Below are positions 12,042 to 24,413 of a DNA stretch of 64,000 bases, in pieces (the first letter of the stretch is position 1; each line of letters starts with the position of its first letter). This DNA is from Rhynchospora pubera (lineage: Eukaryota; Streptophyta; Magnoliopsida; Poales; Cyperaceae), in contig CM051461.1 in assembly GCA_028095005.1 (NCBI GenBank), positions 166,442,574 through 166,506,573 on the forward strand, given 5' to 3'. The translations under genes and the position numbers were made by a program. Under the pieces are notes generated by a model. The model made no database searches and was not told the DNA's origin. It worked only from the letters and a program-made list of their open reading frames with translations.

Positions 12042-15000
12042 ATGCCAGTGGCGGCATCTGCAATATATTTTCTAAATCTCCGTGGCGATGTGTTAATCAA
12101 TCGCCTCTATAGAGACGATGTCGGGTAAGAGCATTAGCTTTAGCTCCATTTTTTTTGCATTTAAAGTTTGATCGATAACTGAAGATTTGGTTCAATTTGG
12201 AAAAGGTAAACAGCTTTCGGGTCGTTTTTTGTTTGTACGATCTGCAAATTCTCCATATTAGCTGTCATTCCATCATTTTCTCATCTCAGGAGCATGTAAA
12301 AGTAGGTTTTGAGCTAGATCTGAGTGGTTTATGTAGCGCAATGCATCTAACAATTGATTGTGGTTTGTGCTTCCAGAGGAAACATGGTGGATGCATTCAG
12401 AACGCACATTATGCAGACAAAGGAAATGGGGACGTGTCCTGTTCGTCAGATTGGGGGATGCTCCTTTCTCTACATGCGAATTAGTAATGTGTATATTGTG
12501 ATTGTTGTTAGTAGCAATGCTAATGCTGCCTCCTCCTTCAAATTCGTCGTTGAGGTATATTTTCATTTTTATGCTACATTCTTGTGGTAGCAGTATCATA
12601 TTGGTCATATTCAGTTAAGGTGTATACCTTGCAGTACCCAGACTAGTTTTATTGGACACTGAAGATTCCTATTGCACCATGAAAATTCCAGGATCAACAT
12701 GAACTAAATCAGTATTGTGAGGTTTAATATGACAAAGCTATGCTTGTTTATGTGGAAATTGTTGGTTTTGTATGTTTGATAGGTCCTTACAAGGACCAGA
12801 GCTGCCCTGGTCACACCCTTTATTAGTTCTTATGGTAACAAAACCAGTACCAATGTTAATATAATGTTTTGTTACATAAAGCGGCAAATCCAGTCATTAA
12901 TGCAAGTGTGGGCACAAGAAAATATTGCCAAAATCATTAAGAAAGCTGCCTGTCCCTTATTAACTGTACATTGAAGCTAAGACTGCTTTACAATTTTTGC
13001 TTGATTTATTTCGATTAAGTAGAAAAAAACTCAAGGTTCTTTTGGAACTTAAGCTTGGACACAGGCCTAGGCTGTCCTTAAATAGATTTCCCCTAATTAT
13101 GTAACTTTCCTGCACATGGTATCAAAGCATGTTCCTCTTTTTCTCTGAACAGGCTGTTGCTTTATTTAAGTCTTACTTTGGCGGCAACTTTGATGAGGAT
13201 GCTATCAGAAACAATTTTGTTCTCATTTATGAGCTACTTGACGGTATAGTCCCACATATTTTACAGTCATAACATTTATATAATTATATTCCTTAAGTTT
13301 CCTATATTAAACTATGAAAATCCCATTATGCAGTATTGAATATTGAATGTTAACCTCAGTTTGGTCCCAGAAGATTGAAGCTTTAAGCTTCCTATTGTGA
13401 CTCGGAAAATCTGTTATTGTTATGTTATGCTGTGATATCTTTAGTATCAGAATAAATGTTGGGGGTACAGATCTGAAATTTCTGTGAATATCTGCCCTCA
13501 TTTACTAAGATGGAAAGAAATCAATTTTCTTTGTGCTAAGCACAAACAAGCATCATGAAACAAGGCTTGAAGTTCAAGCTCCTTTCAACCATTTGAACAG
13601 AAAATAGAAACAGGATAAAAAAATTATACAAAAACAAATGTTTAAGGCTTAAGAACTTTATGATTTGTAAACTTCGGGGACTGAATTAAAATTTAAGTGA
13701 TAATCTAATAGTTTATTTAATCACTCCATGTCAATCAAACTTTTCTTTTACATGCATTTTTGTGCACATCTTTTTGCTCCCTCAATTTGCAGAAATCATG
13801 GATTTTGGGTACCCCCAGAACCTTTCTCCTGAAATTTTGAAGCTGTATATTACTCAAGAAGGGATCCGATCTCCATTTTCTTCCAAGGTGATAAAAGTGA
13901 CTTTTGATGCAGTTTGTTATTTATTGAAGTTGAAACTGTAGAACATCTCAACTTATATTTAGTGTTTTCTTTTTCTTCCTTTCTTCAACCCAAGGCATCA
14001 GAAAAGCCTGTCCCAAATGCTACACTACAAGTTACTGGTGCTGTTGGCTGGAGACGTGAGGGTCTTCACTATAAGAAAAATGAGGTGATATTTTGTTTGT
14101 CCCTAGTATTTTTTACCTGGTATATTAATGGCGATCTTTTCGATGGGAGAATTCTAACCGTAACGTAATTTCAGGTGTTCTTGGACATAGTCGAAAGTGT
14201 TAATCTTCTCATGTCCTCCAAAGGTAGGATTTTACACATGATCACAAAGCATATGTTTGTTCATTAATTTTATGGTTTAGTCCGTCAAACTTGAAATGTA
14301 GGCACATTGATCTTTAATGTTTTCAGCATCTCAGTTTATGAGTTTAAATAACACAATGGTTTTCCAATCTAGCCTGTGGAATTAAACTTAACTGAATTTC
14401 TGCAGAAGAATAGGATGTTTTACTTTTTTTCATTAGTCATTGATTGGCTTATTGGATTATGTTTTAACCGAGTGGCTGTTTAATCATTCTATCTTCAATG
14501 TTAAAGGAAGTGTACTAAGGTGTGACGTGACGGGAAAAATTCTCATGAAGTGCTTCCTCTCGGGGATGCCTGACTTGAAGCTAGGTTTAAATGACAAAAT
14601 TGGTCTGGAAAAGGAATCCCAACTCAAAGCCAGGCCTACAAGAAGGTAACAGATCACTTTCTTATTTAATTCACCATTGTTTGTCAATTTTCATATTGCA
14701 TTATTTTTTGAAGGCATCAACACTGATTGGTTCCATTGGAAACTAATAACCAAGATTTTTAAGCCAAATCATTTTAAAATTGATACGAGTAATGTCACAG
14801 AATATCATTGCCATTTATTGGATGAAGTTATTCTTGTTACCTGTGCAGCAATATTTTATGTATTTCATATCACTAGGATTTTATTAGTAGAGAAAACAGA
14901 TTATCTATGGAAATGAAAAAAAAAATAAAAGGAGATGAACTTCTAATCAAAGATTTTAATTTGCAGGAAGATTTTTAATTAGGTATTAGGACTTCATTGT

Positions 15001-17489
15001 GATGGCTCTGTCCAATACTTTTAATTTTCACCATTCACTTCTCATTATAAGTTATTGACTTTTTGCAAATTATTGTGTTTTGGTGTCTTCTTATGTAAAT
15101 AAAAACTTGCAAGTGTTGTAATGAAATAGACCTTTTGCTGTATGCATCTTTATTCAGCTGCAGAATGTACCATCCCTTTGGGAAATATTTTGTTGTCTGT
15201 AGTTTTTGCATATTTACAAATTAAATTGTATAGTTAATATGAAATGAGCAGAGCTTCGTGAAATAACATTTTTTTTCTCAACAAGCTTGCTCTATTTCTG
15301 TTTTTAGTGGGAAGACGATAGAACTGGATGATGTGACTTTTCACCAATGTGTAAACCTGACAAGGTTCAATTCCGAGAAGACTGTCAGCTTTGTGCCTCC
15401 TGATGGTGAATTTGAATTGATGAAGTAATTCCATTTCTCTTTACTGCCATTAACAATGTGATGTTCTTGTCATAGTAGCTGTGTTTGATGTCTGTTTGTT
15501 ATCAAATTTGACGCTTTATTAGGTATCGTATAACAGAGGGGGTAAACCTTCCATTCAGAGTATTGCCAACAATTAAAGAATTGGGTAGGACACGCCTAGA
15601 GGTCAATGTCAATGTATGTAATTTACCATATTTTTTATTTCCACTAAGTATTGAGCTGTATATTTATTTGCTTTTGTATCAAAATAAAGTATTTATATAA
15701 TCTCTAATTTACAGGTGAAGAGTTCATATGGTGCAAAAATGTTTGCTCTAGGAGTGGTGGTGAAGGTACCAGTTCCTAAGCAAACTGCAAAAACCAGTTT
15801 TCAAGTAACGACTGGCAAGGCTAAATACAATGCTTCCATTGATTGTTTGGTTTGGAAGTAAGTTCATTAAGGGGCCTTTTCTTAGTATCAACCGGTACTT
15901 GCATCATATTTGCATGTATCGACAATTCGGCCTGTATGTTTGCAATCAACAGACATACAGGTCAACCTGAACTGAACTTATATTTTAAGCACGCTATTTT
16001 AGCTCTGGTTTTACTTTTTATATGAAATGTGGTTTAATTAAATTAAGCTGAGAAGCATATGGACCCTGCCTTGTTTTAGTGGAGAAAAATGTGAGAAATG
16101 CTGGGTGTTGTTTTCATATCGAATATTCATTTTGTGTCATTTGCAGGGTTCTTCTTTTTTTAAAAAACTCCACATTAATGTATCTTCTTGCAAATTAAAC
16201 TTGTTTATTATCACTTGACTAAACCTAAGTAACAACTTAAGCCTTTATCAAGCCCAATAAGTCGATAAGTAGGCACTTGGGTTAAGCTGAAAATTCTGCA
16301 ATAAATGTTTGCTGCCTATGCTTGTTAATTTTGTCCCCCTATAATTGGTGAAAAAATGTGCATACCTTTTTAAATTGCAGGATAAGGAAATTTCCGGGAC
16401 AAACAGAGGCAACAATGAATGCAGAGGTTGAGTTGATCTCTACAATGGGTGAAAAGAAGGCGGTAACTAGGCCTCCCATTCAAATGGAATTTCAGGTACA
16501 AGTAATTAGTATTGCATTTATAATTTTTCCAAATAAGAGTATTCTGTTTAGAATGGTGGTATCATTTCTTTTTCTTGTTGCCACTCAATTTTAAAAGAGT
16601 TTAGAGATGTCGGCCAAGATTGGTCTGTTTGGGTTTGATACTGGTACTTGCCACGTGATCTGAAATTTTTTAAAATGAGGAAGAATACATAATGTATTAT
16701 TAACGATTAATTATGAGATATTATAGTTTGATACACTTGACTATTGTTGCAATCAAAGCTATAATTTGAAATCTGATATTATTCATTTGAAACATAACTA
16801 AGATTAGGAGCCTGTTTTATCATTTGTTGAACAAACTGAAAATTGTAGAGACTGAATTCAATAACTCGATTATTCACTGTCAATCATACTGCAATACATT
16901 AATATTTGGGAACTTTGTTTATTAGGTGAAATATTGCCTAATTTCAAGTCATTAATATATTTCGTTAGTTTATGTAAATGTCTGGCCTGACCTGATCCGA
17001 CCATAATGCAAGTTTCCTGTTGGTTGGGTCTGAATTTACATCCCTACTTGAAGTTTGTTTTGCCACCTTATGCTCCTTAACTCCTTTAGTTCTGCTAACA
17101 AGTTTATCTTCATTGGCAGGTTCCTATGTTTACTGCATCAGGATTACGTGTGAGATTTCTAAAGGTATGTGCAGCCATCTTTATTCAGTGTTCTGTCTGA
17201 ACCCAAACAGAGAACAGAATTGGTCGACTGTTCAAACTTGTACTAGTATGCTTAGCATGTACTGATACTGTAACTGAATGGCACAGACCTATTAGCAGCC
17301 AGTGGCCCATAACTTTAGTCCAATTTACTCTCAGTAAACAAACAATTCTCTATTAATAACTGAGCCTTACACCTACCAATTGGGTTGTATATCTGCATGT
17401 TATGTTAGGTTTGGGAGAAGAGTGGATACAACACAGTGGAGTGGGTCCGTTATATAACCAAGGCTGGGTCATATGAGATTAGGTGCTGA
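12042..17489 (+). CDS. AP2M: AP-2 complex subunit mu
   Basis: Thirteen phase-matched exons: 12042-12124, 12377-12554, 13153-13243, 13793-13887, 13995-14084, 14175-14223, 14507-14645, 15308-15424, 15523-15613, 15715-15857, 16381-16495, 17120-17164 and 17409-17489. The product is about 438 residues, the usual plant AP2M size. The N-terminal longin-like domain reads MPVAASAIYFLNLRGDVLIN, then FVLIYELLDEIMDFGYPQ. The C-terminal mu-homology domain includes MPDLKLGLNDKIGLEKE, FVPPDGEFELMKYRITEGV and the conserved end EWVRYITKAGSYEIRC. The mu subunit of the heterotetrameric AP-2 adaptor recognises tyrosine-based (YxxPhi) sorting signals on cargo at the plasma membrane during clathrin-mediated endocytosis. 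No broken exon was found. Confidence 0.97.
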
Positions 17490-18384
17490 ATTTGTCATAC
17501 CTTAGTGAAACATTTCAAGTTATTCTGCTCCAAGAACTGTTGATTGTCTTAATATCCTTGTTTTGTTGTCCCTACTGTTATAGATTAGACCTCTTTATTT
17601 GTTCTTATATTTGATTTGAGCTGGATAATATTGTGTAAATAATAAAGTTTTTATAGTTTATTGGATAGTATAATTTTAATTTTCTTAAGCACGATGCTTG
17701 GATTTGTTCTCGGTGCAACAGTTTGTTTTAACAGAATGTGGCTTTTGACTGTTTAGTATTCATTCAATATATAAATGTTTCATTTGCATTGTGTATATGT
17801 GAAAGTCTAGAGTGAAACGTTCTACCCCTCAGCTACATCTGGTTACAGGATCAATGTGGAAATACGAAAATATTGTTTGATCTTTTGAAATAAAAAGTAT
17901 ATTTAATAAGTGATGCTCTTTGTTTTATCCCACTCCGAAACATTGCACGCACAAGCAACACATCTAATAGGTCTAAACAAGATTTTTCTGGACAAATTCT
18001 AAGCGCGTGCAGACGCCCAAAGGAGGCATTTTTTTATCCTGAAAGAAGTCCCTACCAATTTTATATGCCCACATTGTAAAGAAAAAAGTAGACCCTTAGT
18101 GCGGCTCGCCGGCTCCAACATAATTTAAGAATGAAACGAAATATATGTACCAACCTGGGAATTAAATTAAACCAAACGATCCACTAGCAAAGCTAATTAG
18201 CGCTAGCCGCTACCATAAATAGCTTGAAAACAGGAGGTCTCATCAACTACATTAAATTAGAACACTACATCACAGAATAATTAGAAACTAAATAAAGAAA
18301 TCAACTGAACTCTAGTAAGACCTGCCTAGAACAACCCAACAAACTGCAGATGGGAGAGAGTGAGGTCAAACTACTTCAGCTAAA
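17490..18384. other. Convergent intergenic region (3' UTRs of AP2M and AHL)
   Basis: Tail-to-tail spacer holding the 3' UTRs of the two flanking genes. I see no coding exon or repeat with clear ends. Confidence 0.45.
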
Positions 18385-21300
18385 TTACTTGGACATCATC
18401 TTCATGTCAGACTCATGCCTAGTCTGATTTGCCCCAGAAAGTGGCCAACCCATGGGGCTATAACCAGATGAAACATGGTGGGCCCCATAATTGCTAAAAT
18501 TATGGCCCATGTGATGGTCTATAGGGCTTCCCGAATCATCATCTGATGCAGACTCATCATCATCTGAAATTACATCAGACGGTGGGCTGCTCCCCGTGGA
18601 AGCAGGACCAAAGCCACGAGTCATATGTGGTTGCAGGACCCCCATGTTAGGCGGAGGACCGGCTTTCATCATGGTGGGGACTGCCATGTGTGGGCCAGGT
18701 GGCCCAGTTTTCATCATGGGTGGGTTTGAAATAGGCTCTCGGCTAAATGACTCTGGCTTTGGTTTCGGCTTCTTACCTTCAGCTATGAAACTACCCACCA
18801 CCACCTAAAGAGTATAGTGCAGAAGACTAGGTTAGCAGAGATCAAATCCAAAAAAATAAAATATAAATTAACATCCATCAAATACTAGTACACTTAAATC
18901 CAGTAGCTGTTGGGTTTGGTATATATGAAAGTAACAGTACTGGTACAACTATCATTGCCATGTGCTACACAATCTTTTGAGAAACAAGAACTTCACAAAG
19001 CACTACCTATTGTGAAATTCTTAAGAGTCTTTTGAGAAACAATATTACAACACAACCTTTTTCAGGAAAGACTTTTTTTTCTTTTTTTTTTAAACAGTTT
19101 CAGGAAAGACTATAGAGACATCCCAGGTTTAATTGCACACCAAAAGGCATTGGACTTTTGCCCTATGGTCACTCAACCTTGATTTATTTCCCCACAACCT
19201 TAGACTTTAACCAGCCACTGTCAATTCTTCTTAAAAAACATTAGACTTAAGTTTATATCCTAATTGGGTCACCATATCCACTTTAATTACAAACACACAA
19301 AATCATTATCTAATTTTCAAATAATTAGTTCTTAAACTATTATTCAGTCAAAAGTTCACATTGGAAGCAGACAACACACAGTTTCCTTGACATTATATAG
19401 TATGGATCTCTAAAAAAAATTAGAAATTTCACGACCCATATTAATAAAATTTCTTAACAAAATTTATTTGTTAAAGATAACTTTTGTTGGCATACTTAAG
19501 TACAATTAATTTAGTAGTTTACAAATCCGGTTCACAATTAGTGTGCAATTTGAATTTAAAATGGATACAGTGAGCCGGATACTAATGTAGTTGAGTGAGC
19601 AGTATATACACAGTAAAGTGATCTCCCCTGAAACTTATCCTACATATTCCAGCATTGAAGCAGCATGACATACTAATGTAGTTTGTAGAAATTTCATGTG
19701 TATGATTTCATAATTGCAACCCTCATCTATAAAAAAAATGACCAAAAAAAGAACATTTTTTTATGGATAACAGCATGAATTGTGAAATAGGGAATAAAAT
19801 GTAAAAGGAAAGGAAACCTGGACAGGGGTGGAGGCCATAAGCATGCCAGCCACGCATCCTCCAAGAACGCGACCATCAGATCCAGCCAGTGCCACACTCA
19901 ATCCACCTGTGCGACTGCGAGTGTCCCCATCTTGTGCCAGAAGAAATGAACCCGAAAGAGATATTATCTCAAATCGACCCTGTGTTCATCAAAATATAAA
20001 CTATAAAGATACATCCAATGTGAATAAAGGGTTGTACTCAATGCCGATACTACCTAGTACTGTGTACTGAACTGTACTATCTGCAATGCATTTACAGGAA
20101 AATACTTCACAAAAGAGTAAAAAATGATGCTTTAGCTTCATAATGTGTGACTAGTGGAACTGGCTATAGGATACAGATAAGGAAGTTAAGAACCTCGTAG
20201 GTAACAAGGCCGCCTGAGGTGGCAGGCTGACGCAAGGTAACATTGCTTATGGCTCCATTAGCAGAAAGAACACAGATTGTGCGAGGTCCTTGTTGTGAAA
20301 ATGCCATTATTTTAGAGGCAACATCCTGTTAAGTAAAATAAAAACAAAAATTACATAAATCACATATTTGTCAGCAGTAATCGGAGGGTAACAGAAACAA
20401 CGTTGGATCTCAACCGCACTTACCTCACCGGGTGTTACAGTTATAATATGAGGTGTGAACGCAGCTCCAGAAGAACCTGAACGACAGAAAATTAGAGGTA
20501 AATTATCTATCATATCATGTCAAGTAGATTATAAATTATGATCTAACCATTCTTTTTCTTAGACTATATCATAAGTAATTGGTTAATCAGTTAATAATTT
20601 AATATTATGCAACAAATCTTGCACTTAGATCATATACCTTTTTCACAGAATGTTCTTTGAACATGCTTTATCCCCAGAACAGATCTTAGCATAAACAGAA
20701 TAATATGGGTATTTTCAGGTATACCCACAAAACAACTACAAAATTTCATGAATGCCCCTCTAATGAGAAAAAGTACATATTTTATGTAAATTTCTGAAAA
20801 GATTACTTTTTACACCTGATAATTTAAATGATATCCCAAAAGTACTAGTATTTCCCCGCTTCCTATCTGTACATAAGTCAATGAAAATATAAATCAAACT
20901 TGGGTATATGTTGGGAGAAATCAAGGAAGAAGGGATATAAACAATACATGCAATATCCTAGGTGAGCGTATTGTTGTTTCTAATTATTAAGGGCATGAAT
21001 CTAATTTGCTAACAGAAGTAAGATATATTGTAAGCTGTACCAAGAGCTTCAAGTTGCTTCTTTCTGCCAGACCCAGGAGGCCGTCCCTTCCTTTTGAATG
21101 AAGGGTCACTTGTAGGGCCATCATATGCACCTGGCGCAGAAGATCCCGATGCTGGCCTCAAAGCTAAAGCCATTCCTCCATCAGGACCATACTTTCTGGG
21201 CCTTCCTCTTTTTTTCTTCAATGGTTCACCTGAATTGTTATGACTATTGAGGAAGTAAGAACCAGGTGTTTGTGAACCTGGTGGACTGGGAGCATGTGAC

Positions 21301-21461
21301 TCGAAAGACAGTTGCACGGGTTGTGAGATACTTGAGGGGTTAGAATTGGGAGCAAATGGAGAGGAACTGGGTGGGTTGGTTGATGGTGGAGGAGGTGCAG
21401 CCGAGGCAAATGGAGAGGGTGCTGAAATGGAGGTAATTGGTGTTGGCTCTCTTGAGTCCAT
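18385..21461 (-). CDS. AHL: AT-hook motif nuclear-localized protein, type II
   Basis: Five exons, 21041-21461, 20424-20476, 20194-20325, 19818-19979 and 18385-18804, join in phase to 395 residues. There are two AT-hooks: KKKRGRPRKYGPDG (around residues 82-95) and KRKGRPPGSGRKK (around 123-135), the pair that defines type-II AHLs. The PPC/DUF296 domain follows (about 142-260), with FTPHIITVTPGED, FSQQGPRTICVLSANGAISN and GRFEIISLSGSF. The N-terminus is proline/serine-rich; the tail is glycine/proline-rich with an acidic patch (DDDESASDDD). AHLs bind AT-rich DNA in the minor groove, oligomerise through the PPC domain, and tune chromatin and growth genes in the nucleus. I chose the ATG at 21461; there is no closer in-frame upstream ATG. 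Which AHL paralogue it is I cannot say. Confidence 0.94.
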
Positions 21462-21521
21462 CTTGTCAGGGAACAACAAATCTAACTTATCTAGTAGTTA
21501 CTTTCTTTAATGTACTAATAC

Positions 21522-22437
21522 CTGCAATTTTTAGAAACTTTTTCTTTTAAGTTTCATGCAATTAATTATCAATATGACAATTCTCAAAGAACAAAGTAAA
21601 TACAAAAGAAATTTGTCCTGAAAGAAACACTAAGAACATCCTTGCTCTAGCCCTACTGGCAAGTATTTGCAATTATTTTTGAACCAAGGAAAGTAAGTTC
21701 TGGCGCAACAAATCTAGGCAATATCAAGGACTGAGTTGTAGGGATTTACCAATGGCCATAATATGCAACTGCACAGCTATAAAAAAAAATTGGAAAAATC
21801 AGGAAGGTCCTGACCATTCAATATACAATGCAGTTCCAAAACTGCATAAATTAGAAAAGATCAGTTTCCAAAATACAGCAAACACTGAAAATCATCCTTA
21901 ATTTTCATTTTTTTTTTAAAAAAAAAAGGGGGCTTTTACCAATTGCAACAAAAAGCTAAACAAGTATAGAACAGTCACCACTCATCAGTCCCAATGGCTG
22001 TACCAATTGCAACAAAACTACACAAATTCAGTAAAGATCAGTCCCCCAAATACTGTGAACACTATCTCTGATAACTTAATTTTCTTTAAAGAAAGGACTA
22101 GGCATGTAACAATCAACAAAACAAAACGACATAGATAAATAAATCCTTTGATTTTTTATTATTATTTTTTTTAATAATCAGAAGAACCTAAGGCTTTACC
22201 AATCACAACAAAACCTTACCTAATTTACACCAAAAACTCCTACCGCTTAACGAATTGCAAGAGATAGAGCACTGTAAGTAGATCATGGCTTGTGGAGCAT
22301 TTCCGATCAGTACAAAGTTTTCAGAAAGGGCAAACAGTCCATTCCTTACCGAGTGAGTCGCTACACAGTGAGCCACTCACTAAAACCTCATCTAGGGTTT
22401 CTGTACAGATCAAGAGGAGAAGGTGAGCGTACCTTAC
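21522..22437 (-). other. Probable 5'-UTR intron of the AHL gene
   Basis: Reading the minus strand, a donor GTAAGGTACG follows GCTGCT near 22438, and an acceptor AATTGCAG precedes the last leader piece near 21521. The first non-coding exon would be the CT-rich stretch about 22438-22540. This is inferred from splice-site sequence alone. Confidence 0.5.
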
Positions 22438-22540
22438 AGCAGCCGAAGAGAGAAGCAGATCGAGAGAGAGAGAGAGGAGTGAAGAGAAGTGAGAGAAAGA
22501 GAGAGGTCTTCTCATATTCCGTCGTATGAGGAGGCTACCC

Positions 22541-22971
22541 CGCTTTGACACATGGCCTTTCTCGCATCTCGATAACTACCTTTCTTTTCTCTCTTCTCTG
22601 CTTTTCAAAACCTGTGCCCAATATTATATCAATTTAATATTCATCCGGTCAGAGATAACGGACACATTGTTTGACCGTGTCACCAGTTTCTGACATTATT
22701 TTATCCCGTGCTCTGTGGGGTCCACTGTTCTAGTGATCTGCCACAGGAAATAACTTGAGGATTGGTCTCAGAGAACTTGAGAGTTGAGACCTTCTAGTGC
22801 GGAAGTGGGTTTACTTATGACTCCAGAATATAGAGCAAATTCAGGCCCAATTTAAAACATCTCTCATTTCAGGCCCAAAAAATTGAAGATATCCTGGGCC
22901 GGAGTCATATTACTAAATATATAACTTATTTATGCGGCCGTGCGTGCATAATTCATCCGAATATTTTCAAT
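22541..22971 (-). promoter_or_regulatory. Upstream region of the AHL gene
   Basis: DNA directly upstream of the presumed AHL first exon. No coding exon seen; it ends at the target duplication of a hAT-like MITE. Confidence 0.35.
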
Positions 22972-23236
22972 TTCACATGTAGGCTGCAAAATGATTGAGA
23001 CGATGGTGCAAATGAGCTGTTACGTCGATCGTTTCGTCCTATATGATGAAACAGATTTTTTATTTCGTTGATCGAAATTGACGAAATTTTTGTGATTTAC
23101 ACATGAAAGAAACAGTTTTATTCTTTCGTTAACCGTTTCGTCCAACCAAACGAAATCGTTTCGTTAACCGTTTCGTCCGGACGAAACAAAATGAAAAACG
23201 ATTAAAACGACTTCCGTTTTCAGCCCTATTCACATG
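22972..23236. mobile_element. hAT-like MITE with CGTTAACCGTTTCGT motifs
   Basis: The element is 22980-23228, flanked by the exact 8-bp duplication ttcacatg (22972-22979 and 23229-23236). Termini are TAGGCTGCAAAA and, inward from the right, TAGGGCTGAAAA. Inside, CGTTAACCGTTTCGT-type motifs recur. It is related to the elements at 29474 and 34301. Confidence 0.85.
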
Positions 23237-23772
23237 CTATCCTGAAATTACAAAATAATGATTTTTTTTTTTTTGGTCCCTACAAGACTACAAACCGAGC
23301 ATCTCATAATTCCTCCAAGTATTTTGAAAATATCAAGACCATATCTCTCCCGAGTTGCCTTTTGTAAACAATCCAAGTATCTCTTTTTGTCATTTCCACT
23401 TAAGATGCACATGCTTTTTATGAAACTTGAGAGGAAGTGATAACCAATTTATATACTTTTATCCAGAGTTAGGAAATTGACGAAGGAGAACTGGGTTATT
23501 CCTTTATTACGTTTGTCCAAATTTTATTTATTCTCAATTTGAAGCGCATGCTAATCCAGATGGCTGGCTGAGGGGATGCTACTGTTGCTGAGCTTAAGTT
23601 TTCTGGTGCAATTCCTGATGCTGCCTGTTTAAAACAAAACTTGAGAACTAGTTTGTAAATTGTAATTTTACTTGCTGCATCTTGGCATAGTCATAGACTC
23701 ATAGTCGCCTTGAAGTGCGCCATTTAGAATTTTAAGATCTTAACTCTTAAATAAAATAATGTAACATGCATA
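23237..23772. other. Intergenic, no gene seen
   Basis: Short spacer between two hAT-like MITEs. I see no coding exon or further structure. Confidence 0.35.
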
Positions 23773-23997
23773 TTCCCCTCAGGGGCGGATCCAGTGGTGG
23801 AGCGGGTGGGGCTAGAGCTCCACCTACCGCCGTTGAGCCCTGAAACCCCTCTTTAGCCTCAATGAATTTTTTCAACTATTGGAGCACTCAAAGGTGGGAC
23901 TGAAGAACAAAAGAAGAGAAACTGTTCGATCAAATGATTCATTAGAGCACTCAGCTCCACCTAAATATTTTTGCTAGATCCGCCACTAATTCCCCTC
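23773..23997. mobile_element. hAT-like MITE with GGGGCGGATC termini
   Basis: The element is about 23781-23989 with terminal repeats AGGGGCGGATCCAG on the left and AGTGGCGGATCTAG (read inward) on the right. The flanks share ttcccctc (23773-23780 and 23990-23997), an 8-bp hAT-size target duplication. No coding content. Confidence 0.75.
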
Positions 23998-24413
23998 CAA
24001 ATTTGGAAGCACATTAATTTGCATTGAGTTATCTTGTTTTTAGGATGGACATGGAAAGTACGTAGTATGTACCTTCAAAATCTTACATCACAAAAGAAGA
24101 AAACAAACAGCTCATAGTAAAATAAATTAATAGTATCACAAGATGTTTATGAATCCTAGCTCATTTTTTAAAACCAAAACTGTACTTTCAGCTTTTGCCG
24201 AAATTCTACATATCAAAAATATATCTATTCTCCAAACACTATCTTATCAAGTTCCTAATTATATTCATCTATTGTAATTATGTACATAGTGTGTTTATAT
24301 ATACCTAATTTGACTAGACACTCGCCTATAGTTTACACATTACAAAATCTCTAACTTGAACTGCTGCGTTCATTCCACGTTTCCTTTCACACGTTGTGCT
24401 TCTTTAATTTCTT
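23998..24413 (-). other. 3' flank of the CPBP gene
   Basis: Probably contains the 3' UTR of the minus-strand protease-like gene. Nothing else is visible. Confidence 0.35.

Noticed and set aside
21462..21479. Six-residue N-terminal extension of the AHL protein
   Set aside because: It would start at TTG; the first true ATG is at 21461.
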